From Sphingobacteriaceae bacterium (lineage in GTDB: Bacteria; Bacteroidota; Bacteroidia; B-17B0; Aurantibacillaceae), in assembly GCA_023251775.1 (NCBI GenBank), contig JAHEYC010000030.1, positions 6,677 to 38,823 on the forward strand: DNA of 32,147 nt. The letters run 5' to 3'. The translations under genes and the position numbers were made by a program. Positions 25,505 through 32,147 of this stretch are shown here, in pieces (the stretch's first letter is position 1; each line of letters starts with the position of its first letter). The notes under the pieces were generated by a model that saw only the letters and a list, made by a program, of their open reading frames with translations, did not search any database and was not told where the DNA came from.

Positions 25505-25739
25505 AGTACCATTAATGATTAGCGGGCATCAAAGCTCTGGATCCCTACTATATTAACAAAAGCAGGGCGTTAATCTCTCAAAAGCCTTGCTGGGAGCCCG
25601 TTTCAGCAATAGTTATCAACAAAACCCCTGTTTTTCAACAATAATACGGCTTTTGTCCTCCGCAAGGCTTGACCACAGCGCAATATGAGATATATTTGTT
25701 CTCGAATTAATAATTGTTTAACCCTTAAAAAAAACTAAA
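25505..25739. other. 235-nt noncoding gap before HU with inverted repeats and DnaA-box-like 9-mers
   Basis: No credible reading frame. AAGCCTTGC (25582-25590) and GCAAGGCTT (25662-25670) are perfect reverse complements; with a 2-nt bulge, ggag (25593-25596) pairs with ctcc (25658-25661) and lengthens the stem. CAAAAGCC (25579-25586) can instead pair with GGCTTTTG (25648-25655), and ACAAAAGC (25556-25563) with GCTTTTGT (25649-25656). Within the loop lie TTATCAACA (25613-25621) and TTTTCAACA (25632-25640), each one mismatch or so from the DnaA box TTATCCACA. The stretch is visibly more GC-rich than other gaps. It may hold a small RNA, a regulatory leader or a DnaA-bound site. Confidence 0.55.
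25669..25698 (+). promoter_or_regulatory. Promoter of the HU gene
   Basis: TTG (25669-25671), a 19-nt spacer, and a perfect TATATTTG (25691-25698), the same geometry as the promoter at 303-332. The TTG overlaps the right arm of the inverted repeat, so folding or protein binding there could affect initiation. The ATG is 41 nt beyond the -7 box. Confidence 0.7.
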
Positions 25740-26018
25740 ATGAACAAAGCAGAATTAATTGATGCAATTGCATCTAGCGCTAAATTAACCAAGGCGGATG
25801 CTGGTCGTGCATTAGATTCAACGATCGAAGCTATCAACAAATCATTAAAAAAAGGTGAGAGAATTGGATTAGTAGGATTCGGTTCTTTTACTGTTGCTAA
25901 GCGTTCGGCTCGTGTAGGACGTAACCCACAAACCGGAAAAGAAATTAAGATCGCTGCTAAAAAAGTAGTGAAATTTAAAGCTGGTTCTGATCTTGCAGGT
26001 TCAGTTAACAAAAAGTAA
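25740..26018 (+). CDS. HU-family DNA-binding protein
   Basis: 92-residue histone-like nucleoid protein. It starts MNKAELIDAIASSAKLTKADAG, has the dimer core ALDSTIEAINKSLKKGERIGLVGFGSF and the DNA-binding beta arm VAKRSARVGRNPQTGKEIKI with the intercalating Pro in R-N-P, ending AAKKVVKFKAGSDLAG. Full length for HU; binds and bends double-stranded DNA nonspecifically as a dimer. IHF-like specificity is not suggested. The gene has a strong promoter and terminator, so it is monocistronic and probably highly expressed. The A-rich leader (aaaaaaactaaaatg) suits this phylum. Confidence 0.97.
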   Translation: MNKAELIDAIASSAKLTKADAGRALDSTIEAINKSLKKGERIGLVGFGSFTVAKRSARVGRNPQTGKEIKIAAKKVVKFKAGSDLAGSVNKK

Positions 26019-26036
26019 TTGCAAGCACAATTAAAC

Positions 26037-26069
26037 AAAAAGCCATCACGTTATCGTGATGGCTTTTTT
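26037..26069. terminator. Strong bidirectional terminator between HU and the M42 gene
   Basis: A 14-bp perfect stem (26037-26050 with 26055-26068, arms aaaaagccatcacg / cgtgatggcttttt) closed by TTAT and followed by a T tract. The A-rich left arm provides T residues on the other strand, so it can end both HU and the converging minus-strand M42 gene. Confidence 0.95.
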
Positions 26070-26086
26070 GCTTTCGTAAAATATTC

Positions 26087-27028
26087 TTAAAGTTCTTTCA
26101 AAATTACTTGATACAATTTGATCATACTCTCAACATCATCTTTGTGAACTTTTTCTTCAGGAGAATGTACACCTTGCTCACCGGCTCCAATAAAACACCA
26201 ATCCCAAGGGTTCTCACACATTTGTAAACCTCCGGCATCACTACCACCACTTCCTTCTACTTCCAATTGATAAGTTACTTTATTCTTGTTAGCTATCTTA
26301 ATGATCTTGTCAATAAAACTTCTTCTTGGAATTAAACTATCGCGCATCGAGATCACGGCGCCTTTGCCGGCATGCACACCATCACTTATCCAAGAGATAT
26401 CGGAAATTAATCCCTGACAGATCTTGTAATTAGTGTAAAGATACTTTTGTAAATAAGCAACCGCTCCTCCACCGTGTTCTTCAAAAGTGCTAAATACAAT
26501 AGCGCCGTTCTTTAATGTTTCGGCAACTTTTAAGGCGTTGTAAACACCAAGGCGATTATCCAAATAACATGATTGAATAAAATTTTTATCCTCTTTCCAA
26601 TGTTGCTTAAATACCAATTCGGTTCCTCTTTCAAAGTCGCGTTTGCCTTTGTAACTCAATTCGCGCATGCCATGTTTTTCAGTAACCTGTAAAGTAACAG
26701 TTTGAGTTCCTTTCGAGTCGGTTCCAACTAATTCAAAACCTGTTTTACAAACCGGACCACCAATTTTCACTAATTGCTTACCGTAACGAACTGTAAAACC
26801 TATACTATCTAAATGAGCAAATATCGCCGTGCGGGGTTTCCCAAAAATTAAAATGATATTGTCCTGAAAACCTTTACCGCAAATTACTTTTGGTTTTTGC
26901 TTCCAGTTCTTACTATTCTTTTCAATATAATTCAAAACAAACTCTTTCATCAGCACTTCATTTCCGCTTGGTGCATGAATAGCACACATGGTCTTTACAA
27001 GTTCGTATTTGCTTTTTTTGGTCGCCAT
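26087..27028 (-). CDS. M42-family aminopeptidase (FrvX/CelM-like)
   Basis: 313-residue cytoplasmic dinuclear metallo-aminopeptidase that trims peptides. Ligands are visible: H72-L-D74 in FAHLDSIGF, bridging D157 in SCYLDNRLG, catalytic E183 and E184 in STFEEHGGG, D210 in ISDIS, and H288 in GVHSPEEKVH. The SGGSDAGGLQ motif (near 260) is also typical. The N-terminus has the short extension MATKKSKYEL before the KTMCAIHAPSG segment. The family forms dodecameric tetrahedral particles. A likely -7 box (27044-27051) lies in the 28-nt gap to the DUF5686 gene upstream, so it may be transcribed both alone and with that gene. Terminated by the hairpin at 26037-26069. Confidence 0.9.
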   Translation of the reverse strand: MATKKSKYELVKTMCAIHAPSGNEVLMKEFVLNYIEKNSKNWKQKPKVICGKGFQDNIILIFGKPRTAIFAHLDSIGFTVRYGKQLVKIGGPVCKTGFELVGTDSKGTQTVTLQVTEKHGMRELSYKGKRDFERGTELVFKQHWKEDKNFIQSCYLDNRLGVYNALKVAETLKNGAIVFSTFEEHGGGAVAYLQKYLYTNYKICQGLISDISWISDGVHAGKGAVISMRDSLIPRRSFIDKIIKIANKNKVTYQLEVEGSGGSDAGGLQMCENPWDWCFIGAGEQGVHSPEEKVHKDDVESMIKLYQVILKEL

Positions 27029-27043
27029 AAAAATTTATCTTGC

Positions 27044-27051
27044 TAAATATA
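27044..27051 (-). promoter_or_regulatory. Probable -7 box of the M42 aminopeptidase gene
   Basis: On the minus strand TATATTTA matches TAnnTTTG at 7 of 8 and ends 15 nt before the ATG at 27028, the same box and spacing as before alaS. Confidence 0.35.
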
Positions 27052-27056
27052 GGTTT

Positions 27057-29501
27057 TTAAATGTTAAAGCCAAGCACCATCTTAAGAACTAAATTACTTT
27101 TGAAGTCGCCCAGGGCGTAATTTCCGTAACGATAGAAAACACCTACACCATAACTGCTAAAGCCGCTATGCAAGATGTTCTTGAAACGGATCCCTGTTTC
27201 GGTGTAGATCTTTGAGATATCAGAGAGTGATATATTGGTCAAGTTTTCGCGATTCAATAAATGTCCAACACCAACGTTATTCACTAATTCAAATTCAGGA
27301 TTCACATATTTGTTTGGCTTAAATACTTTGCCTGTATTATAAGTGGTATACAAAGCGGCATACTCAGTACTTGCAAATTCGTTAAAGTACATGGTCTCAA
27401 ATGAATTATCGGCACTGATATAATATTTTTTGATGCGGCTTCCATTATTATTGTACTGAAAACTATAAGGAACATCTCCAAAAACTTTTCCTACTTGCAA
27501 TTGGTAATTAACATAACCACGGATCTTGAAAGGGATATGATGATCCAATCTCATATCAAGTTTATTGAATGAAACGGTATTTGAATAACCCATAACGCTT
27601 GTTGGAATGGTTTGCGAATAATTCACATAAAAACATGGCCAGTTGCTGCCTAAGGAGATAAGTCCTAAAAATGATTCAGTAAATTTTTCAAAAGGCCAGA
27701 TCTTAAATTGTACACCTACCTCATTGGTGCTGAATTTATGGATATCATCATTAAAATATTTTTCAACACTGCCATATCCCGAACGAGAGGTGCGCTCTGC
27801 CACTTGAAAATAAAAACTGCTTTTTATAAAATGATTGATCGGGGTATTAAGCGAAACTTTTGCAAAAGAAACTTTATCCATCATTCCCACGAGGTAATTA
27901 CGAATATTTTGTGTCGATAAAATAGAAACACCATCCTCTAAAAAATCAGTATGAGCTGTTTCTAAAAGATCGCGGGCCATTTCAAATTTGAGATTATTGC
28001 TTTTATTCCCCGTAAAGTTGATCTGAAATTGTCCGCCGTACTTCCAAGCCTTATCGCCAAAGCCATAACCTGCAAAACCTCCCAATGATGCCCACTTGGT
28101 AAGTTTTTCGTTGGTAACAAATCCTGCGCCCACGCGGATCTTTTCATAATCATTAGCTTTTAATATCTTTCGAATGTCTAAACTAATAACGCCAATTGGA
28201 ATTTGTCCGGTACTAACGATCTTTACCAATTTTAATTTTTTATCAAAATTCTCTTTTTCACCAACACTGTCGATCACCGAATACGTGCGTTTTTCTTTTT
28301 CGCTTAAGCTATCATTTCGTTTGGTCTTCCAATATTCCTCATCCTTATTCTCATACCCTCTTGCATTTATCACTTCAATGTTCTTCTTCCTTATTTTTAC
28401 GGTAGAATCTAAATTCACATCGCTTACATATAATCTACTTACACACTTCATTATTCGGTTAGCGCCTTTTTCATCCGAACTACTTACCTGTGCATTCTTG
28501 AACAAGATCTCGGTCACCAATTGAACAGGGAACCATTGTTTATCATTTACGCGTTTATAAAGTTGTTGAATTTTAACCGCGTTTGATTTATTTTTCTCGT
28601 CATAAGGTTCTGCAATTACATTGGCAAGAGCGTAATCATTCTTATTCACATATAATGTCCCTTTGAGCGCTTTAAAATTGGTATTCTTTCGCGGTTTGAA
28701 ATCAATAAGTATGGTTGTGTCTATTCCTTCAATGATGGTATCGCGAATTTCAAAGTGATAGCGTTTGAAAGTTCCCTTTTGTAATGGATTCACGTATTTA
28801 ATATCCATCACGTCGATGTTCTTGTCAAAAAAAGTGAACGATTGTAATTGTGAAGCAAGCGATGCGAACGGAGCGCTTTTAAATCCCGAAACGCGCGACG
28901 CCAAGATCTTTTCTTGAGTGATGTTCTTATAAATGTATTTTTTTTCGCTTGCAGATTCTATCAGAAAGAAATATTGCTTGTCAAGGAATTGCTTGTCTTT
29001 TTTAAATCTTGTTGTATCGTGATTGTAATAAAACTCATCACCCTCAGAAGTACTCGCGGTAAAATACGTTTTACCATAAGTTTCGCACGAATAAAAGGGC
29101 AGATTGCGTGGATCTAACTTTCCTTTATTCCTTATTAAACGCCTTATGATCTCGTTGGCGGGACTTTCTTTTGGATTCACAACAACTTCCATCAAACTTA
29201 TACCCGCCGACTTTAATTTAATGATCAAAGGCTTGGAAATATCAACAGTGCTTAGATCAATTTCCATTTTTTCGTAAGAAACGATCTGCACAATTAAATG
29301 TGAAGCGCCCGAATTGAGTTTTAGAGTGAAATTTCCGTCAATATCTGTTGTGGTCCCTAAGTTAGTATTGTTTATACCAACAAATGCAAAAGGGATGGGT
29401 TGTTTATTGCGCTCGTCGATCACTTTACCCGAAATAGTTTGTGCATGCATGCTAATGCACAATAGCGAGGCAATAAAAAAGAAATAAGCTCTCAAGACCA
29501 T
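27057..29501 (-). CDS. DUF5686 outer-membrane protein with carboxypeptidase-regulatory-like domain
   Basis: 814 residues. Signal peptide of 20 residues (ending MHA-Q). Residues ~21-95 are a CarboxypepD_reg-like beta sandwich: TISGKVIDERNKQPIPFAFV, GINNTNLGTTTDIDGNF and LIVQIVSYEKMEI are its marks. From ~105 the DUF5686 region follows (SPANEIIRRLIRNKGKLDPR, YSCETYGKTYF), and the last ~350 residues alternate aromatic and polar strands, as in an outer-membrane barrel, ending VLKMVLGFNI with a terminal aromatic. Domain order resembles TonB-linked proteins but there is no plug domain. Function unknown; widespread in Bacteroidota. It starts 7 nt downstream of tsaB's end. Confidence 0.88.
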   Translation of the reverse strand: MVLRAYFFFIASLLCISMHAQTISGKVIDERNKQPIPFAFVGINNTNLGTTTDIDGNFTLKLNSGASHLIVQIVSYEKMEIDLSTVDISKPLIIKLKSAGISLMEVVVNPKESPANEIIRRLIRNKGKLDPRNLPFYSCETYGKTYFTASTSEGDEFYYNHDTTRFKKDKQFLDKQYFFLIESASEKKYIYKNITQEKILASRVSGFKSAPFASLASQLQSFTFFDKNIDVMDIKYVNPLQKGTFKRYHFEIRDTIIEGIDTTILIDFKPRKNTNFKALKGTLYVNKNDYALANVIAEPYDEKNKSNAVKIQQLYKRVNDKQWFPVQLVTEILFKNAQVSSSDEKGANRIMKCVSRLYVSDVNLDSTVKIRKKNIEVINARGYENKDEEYWKTKRNDSLSEKEKRTYSVIDSVGEKENFDKKLKLVKIVSTGQIPIGVISLDIRKILKANDYEKIRVGAGFVTNEKLTKWASLGGFAGYGFGDKAWKYGGQFQINFTGNKSNNLKFEMARDLLETAHTDFLEDGVSILSTQNIRNYLVGMMDKVSFAKVSLNTPINHFIKSSFYFQVAERTSRSGYGSVEKYFNDDIHKFSTNEVGVQFKIWPFEKFTESFLGLISLGSNWPCFYVNYSQTIPTSVMGYSNTVSFNKLDMRLDHHIPFKIRGYVNYQLQVGKVFGDVPYSFQYNNNGSRIKKYYISADNSFETMYFNEFASTEYAALYTTYNTGKVFKPNKYVNPEFELVNNVGVGHLLNRENLTNISLSDISKIYTETGIRFKNILHSGFSSYGVGVFYRYGNYALGDFKSNLVLKMVLGFNI

Positions 29502-29508
29502 TCGAATA

Positions 29509-30186
29509 TTATTTTGTTTTAAAAAAATACTCTTTTAAATACAATGGTTCAAAGTAAGCAATATCTTCAAACTGTTTGGTCTTATATTTTGTTAAAGCCA
29601 AGTTTAACATATTGGCAGAAGAGGGAATGATATTTTCAAGGAATTTAGCTCCTGCAATAGTTTGCAACAATGTTTTGCATTTTGGCATTCCATCGCCAAA
29701 AAAATAAATGATCTTATCCGAAGCAAGATCTTTTACCGAAGTTTCACCAATGATCTTTGCTTCTGTTGATCTTACTTCCAAAAGTTGATCGTTATATGCG
29801 GCAGTATATATTTCCATGCGTCGTGCGTCTAACATCGCACAAAGTGTGACATTCTTTTCGTCAATTAGTTTAATGGCCCCTGCACTTAAAATTTGTAGAG
29901 TGTTCAACGAGATAAGCGGAATATTCAAAGCGTAACATAAACCTTTTGCAGCGCTTAAGCCAATGCGAAGGCCTGTATAAGATCCCGGACCCGCACTAAC
30001 GGCAACTGCGTTCAAATGTTTGGGTGTTAAAGAAGTTCTTTTGAATAATTCTTGTATGAATGGATGCAAATTTTCGGCATGCGTTAAGCCTTCATTCAAT
30101 TCAACCGTAGCTAAAAGTTGCTCGTCGTCACTCATAGAAACAGAGCAATTACCGGTGGCTGTTTCAATATGTAATAACACAGCCAA
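29509..30186 (-). CDS. tsaB: tRNA threonylcarbamoyladenosine biosynthesis protein TsaB
   Basis: 225-residue ASKHA-fold partner of TsaD, needed for t6A37 modification of ANN-decoding tRNAs in the cytoplasm. Signatures: LLHIETATGNCSVSM at the N-terminus, GLTHAENLHPFI, and VSAGPGSYTGLRIGLSAAKGLCYAL, the most conserved TsaB block, then NTLQILSAGA. It starts with TTG, in the same frame as and immediately after the upstream gene's TAG; the resulting start (M)AVLLHIETAT agrees with family N-termini, and a GTG two codons later is the only alternative. Length is normal. It forms a unit with the efflux adaptor upstream and the DUF5686 gene downstream, both tightly spaced. Confidence 0.95.
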   Translation of the reverse strand: MAVLLHIETATGNCSVSMSDDEQLLATVELNEGLTHAENLHPFIQELFKRTSLTPKHLNAVAVSAGPGSYTGLRIGLSAAKGLCYALNIPLISLNTLQILSAGAIKLIDEKNVTLCAMLDARRMEIYTAAYNDQLLEVRSTEAKIIGETSVKDLASDKIIYFFGDGMPKCKTLLQTIAGAKFLENIIPSSANMLNLALTKYKTKQFEDIAYFEPLYLKEYFFKTK

Positions 30187-31539
30187 CTAATCCTTGTTAT
30201 AAAGGTCTTTTTTACTTACGACGACAACTTTGGATCCGTCTTTTAAACTTCGCGACACGGCACTATACGGACCTGAAATAACTTCTTCGCCTTTTTCTAA
30301 ACCTGAAATTATTTGAATGAATTCATTGTCTTGAATACCCGACACAACTACTTTCTGCACTGCTTTTCCATCTTTGATCACAAACACTAATTCTTTTATT
30401 TCTTCTTCCGCTTTTTTCTTTTCTTTTTCTTCATCAATTTTTTCTTTATCGTTCTTCACTTCCAAACCTCCATTGTTCTCACCATCTTTTACCATCAACG
30501 AATCTTTATTACGAGAAGTTACCGCTTGAATAGGAACGGTAACCACATTCGACACACGCAAGGTTTGTATCTCTACACTGGCGCTCATGCCGGGACGAAA
30601 AGGAACAGGATTCTTTTCAGTAATTAAGAAGCCATATGATTCGCGAACCAAACGGATCTTCACCACAAAATTTGTTACCTGATCAATAGACATGTTGGCG
30701 ATGTTAGCCGAGTTTGCCACTTCGGTAACTATCCCTTTAAATTTTTTATTCATGTAAGCATCCACTTCAATTAGCGCTGTATCTCCTTTATGAACTTTAA
30801 TGATATCATTCTCGTTCACTTCTACGCTAACTTCCATTTCATTAAGATTAGCCAAGCGCAAGATCTCCGTTCCTTGAAATCCTTGCACGCCTTGCACGCG
30901 CTCACCTTTTTCAACATTCATTTTATAAACTGTGCCATCAACCGGAGAGTAGATGAATGTTTTTTCCAAATTGGTATTTGCTTCTTTTAATGAAGCCTCT
31001 GTTCCTTGAATGTTCGATTTACTTGCAGTAACTCCTGCGTCCAATGCATCCACATTTGCTTTTGCACTTTCAAATTGCGCTTTTGCCGCATCAAATTCTT
31101 GTTGCGAAATTGCGCCTTGATCAAATAATTTTTTATTACGTTTAAATGTAGCTTCCATGTTGACCAAGCTTGCTTTTGCTTGTTCCAATTGCGCTTCGGC
31201 TGTTTTTAAATTTGCTTTTGTACTACTTACCGAAGCATTCACGCGATCCAATGCACTCTCGTAAATATCCGGTTTGATACGGCATATCAGTGCTCCCTTT
31301 TTTATTTCATCGCCTTCCTTCACCAACATTTCGGTGATCTCTCCGCTCACATCACTTGTGATCTTTAATTCTGTCTCAGGCTGTATCTTTCCGGTGGCCG
31401 AAACAATCTCAACAACACTGCGCAATTCAGCTTTATCTAACGTTACTTCAAAAGGTTTGGTGCCCTCACTCACTTTCATGAAGATGATCACCACTAAAAT
31501 GGTAACCCCAATTCCCATGATCCAATAAAGTTTTTTCAT
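30187..31539 (-). CDS. Efflux periplasmic adaptor (HlyD/MacA type)
   Basis: 450-residue membrane fusion protein bridging an inner-membrane pump to a TolC-like channel. One N-terminal helix (about 5-21) anchors it; a lipoyl half follows (ELRSVVEIVSATGKIQPETE, VSGEITEMLVKEGDEIKKGAL), then an alpha-helical hairpin (about 92-195), the second lipoyl half IYSPVDGTVYKMNVEKGERV, and beta-barrel and membrane-proximal domains. Around 353-383 it has an extra K/E-rich stretch inside the membrane-proximal domain. I chose the ATG at 31539; the frame also opens with TTG two codons earlier, but ATG-AAA-AAA is the natural signal start. No transporter or TolC gene lies in the window downstream; they may be elsewhere or in the flank. 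A promoter box lies at 31566-31573. Confidence 0.9.
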   Translation of the reverse strand: MKKLYWIMGIGVTILVVIIFMKVSEGTKPFEVTLDKAELRSVVEIVSATGKIQPETELKITSDVSGEITEMLVKEGDEIKKGALICRIKPDIYESALDRVNASVSSTKANLKTAEAQLEQAKASLVNMEATFKRNKKLFDQGAISQQEFDAAKAQFESAKANVDALDAGVTASKSNIQGTEASLKEANTNLEKTFIYSPVDGTVYKMNVEKGERVQGVQGFQGTEILRLANLNEMEVSVEVNENDIIKVHKGDTALIEVDAYMNKKFKGIVTEVANSANIANMSIDQVTNFVVKIRLVRESYGFLITEKNPVPFRPGMSASVEIQTLRVSNVVTVPIQAVTSRNKDSLMVKDGENNGGLEVKNDKEKIDEEKEKKKAEEEIKELVFVIKDGKAVQKVVVSGIQDNEFIQIISGLEKGEEVISGPYSAVSRSLKDGSKVVVVSKKDLYNKD

Positions 31540-31565
31540 ATACAAGTAAAATTAAAGTCGAAGCT

Positions 31566-31573
31566 CAAATTTA
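31566..31573 (-). promoter_or_regulatory. -7 box for the efflux adaptor-tsaB-DUF5686 operon
   Basis: TAAATTTG, a perfect TAnnTTTG match on the minus strand, 26 nt before the chosen ATG at 31539. No TTG at the preferred 19-nt spacing. Confidence 0.45.
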
Positions 31574-31663
31574 GGGAATTTAAAGTTCAATACTATTTAT
31601 ACTATAAGTATTTTTTGGGCCTATATATGCGTAAATTGCCACTCATAAAGTTTATTAGTTCAC

Positions 31664-32147
31664 ATGGCACAAAAAGAGGCAAATGCCTTGGTTACCGAAA
31701 GCAGTCCTTACTTGCTACAGCACGCCTATAATCCTGTAAAATGGCAAGCATGGACCACACAGGCTTTTGAAGAGGCAAAAACGCAAAATAAACTGGTAAT
31801 AATCAGTGTGGGTTATAGCGCATGCCATTGGTGTCATGTAATGGAACACGAGAGTTTTGAGGATGAAGAAGTAGCCGCTCTAATGAATGAGCATTTTATC
31901 TCAATAAAAGTAGATCGAGAAGAGCGGCCCGATGTAGATAATTTGTACATGACAGCGGTTCAATTAATGACCGGACATGGCGGTTGGCCGCTTAATTGTA
32001 TTGCATTGCCGGATGGAAGACCGGTATATGGTGGAACATATTTCAACAAAAAGCAATGGATGAATGTGCTCACCAATTTGGTGAATGTTTTTAAAGAGGA
32101 TAAAGAAAAAGTTTTAGAGTATGCAAAAAATTTAACGGAGGGAATAA
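31664..32147 (+). CDS. Thioredoxin-domain DUF255 protein (YyaL/SSP411 family), C-terminus cut by window edge
   Basis: The frame from ATG 31664 stays open to the last base (161 codons). The N-terminus matches the family closely: ANALVTESSPYLLQHAYNPV, then the thioredoxin-like motif YSACHWCHVMEHESF with C54 and C57, KVDREERPDVDNLYM, and GHGGWPLNCIALPDGRPVYGGTYF. Full family proteins are about 650-700 residues with a C-terminal (alpha/alpha)6 glycosidase-like barrel, which is beyond the window. Cytoplasmic; function is not established in bacteria. Divergent from the efflux adaptor, with 124 nt of AT-rich DNA between. Confidence 0.93.
   Translation, partial: MAQKEANALVTESSPYLLQHAYNPVKWQAWTTQAFEEAKTQNKLVIISVGYSACHWCHVMEHESFEDEEVAALMNEHFISIKVDREERPDVDNLYMTAVQLMTGHGGWPLNCIALPDGRPVYGGTYFNKKQWMNVLTNLVNVFKEDKEKVLEYAKNLTEGI

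Noticed and set aside
25613-25640. Firm call of a replication origin from two DnaA-box-like 9-mers
   Set aside because: Two imperfect boxes are too few, there is no clear AT-rich unwinding element with more boxes, and skew over a genome is needed; kept only as an alternative in a finding.
1-32147. Defence system, prophage, IS element or CRISPR array
   Set aside because: No transposase, integrase, nuclease, restriction or Cas-like protein and no regular direct-repeat array with unique spacers was seen.

Overview
The window looks like ordinary chromosomal DNA of a Bacteroidota bacterium, probably from the Flavobacteriia/Sphingobacteriia/Cytophagia breadth; I would not name a genus. Evidence: low GC, A-rich leaders in place of Shine-Dalgarno sites, promoters of the TAnnTTTG type (two with a TTG box exactly 19 nt upstream), a 180-residue S16 with a long charged tail, and family markers such as DUF5686 and DUF5916 outer-membrane proteins, an M23 peptidase divergent from alaS, and a TPR protein paired with a ComA-like phosphosulfolactate synthase. 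I see no phage, IS element, CRISPR array, tRNA or rRNA.

Layout. 1-284 (-): truncated universal stress protein. 411-953: rpsP with its own terminator. 1036-4075: BadF-type sugar kinase, TauE/SafE permease and a membrane/spermidine-synthase-like fusion in one tight operon. 4107-5960: phosphoglycerate mutase, a small HAD phosphatase and methionine aminopeptidase, another tight operon. 6043-11485 (-): M23 peptidase, APC permease, an unrecognised lipoprotein and a beta-lactamase-fold protein with a C-terminal SPOR-like domain, probably envelope/cell-wall functions. 11615-16146: alaS, a secreted TPR protein and a GNAT acetyltransferase. 16226-18132: FkbM methyltransferase facing a polysaccharide deacetylase. 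18394-22287: TPR protein, ComA homologue, rhodanese, DedA and a lipoprotein. 22332-25504: DUF5916 outer-membrane protein overlapping fmt. 25740-26018: HU with a strong terminator. 26087-31539 (-): M42 aminopeptidase, DUF5686 protein, tsaB and an RND/MacA-type adaptor. 31664-end: truncated thioredoxin-domain DUF255 protein.

Most genes are housekeeping. The least explained pieces are: (i) the 235-nt gap before HU, which contains a 9/9 inverted repeat, two alternative 8-bp pairings and two DnaA-box-like 9-mers; (ii) the lipoprotein/serine-hydrolase-SPOR pair, whose reading frames abut as stop-TTG in the same frame and whose hydrolase seems to lack the lysine of the third penicillin-binding motif; (iii) the ComA-rhodanese-DedA string, suggesting sulfonate chemistry without a known end product; and (iv) a 9-bp tandem repeat between two converging genes. 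No stretch above 300 nt lacks a gene; the longest gaps are 18133-18393 and 25505-25739.
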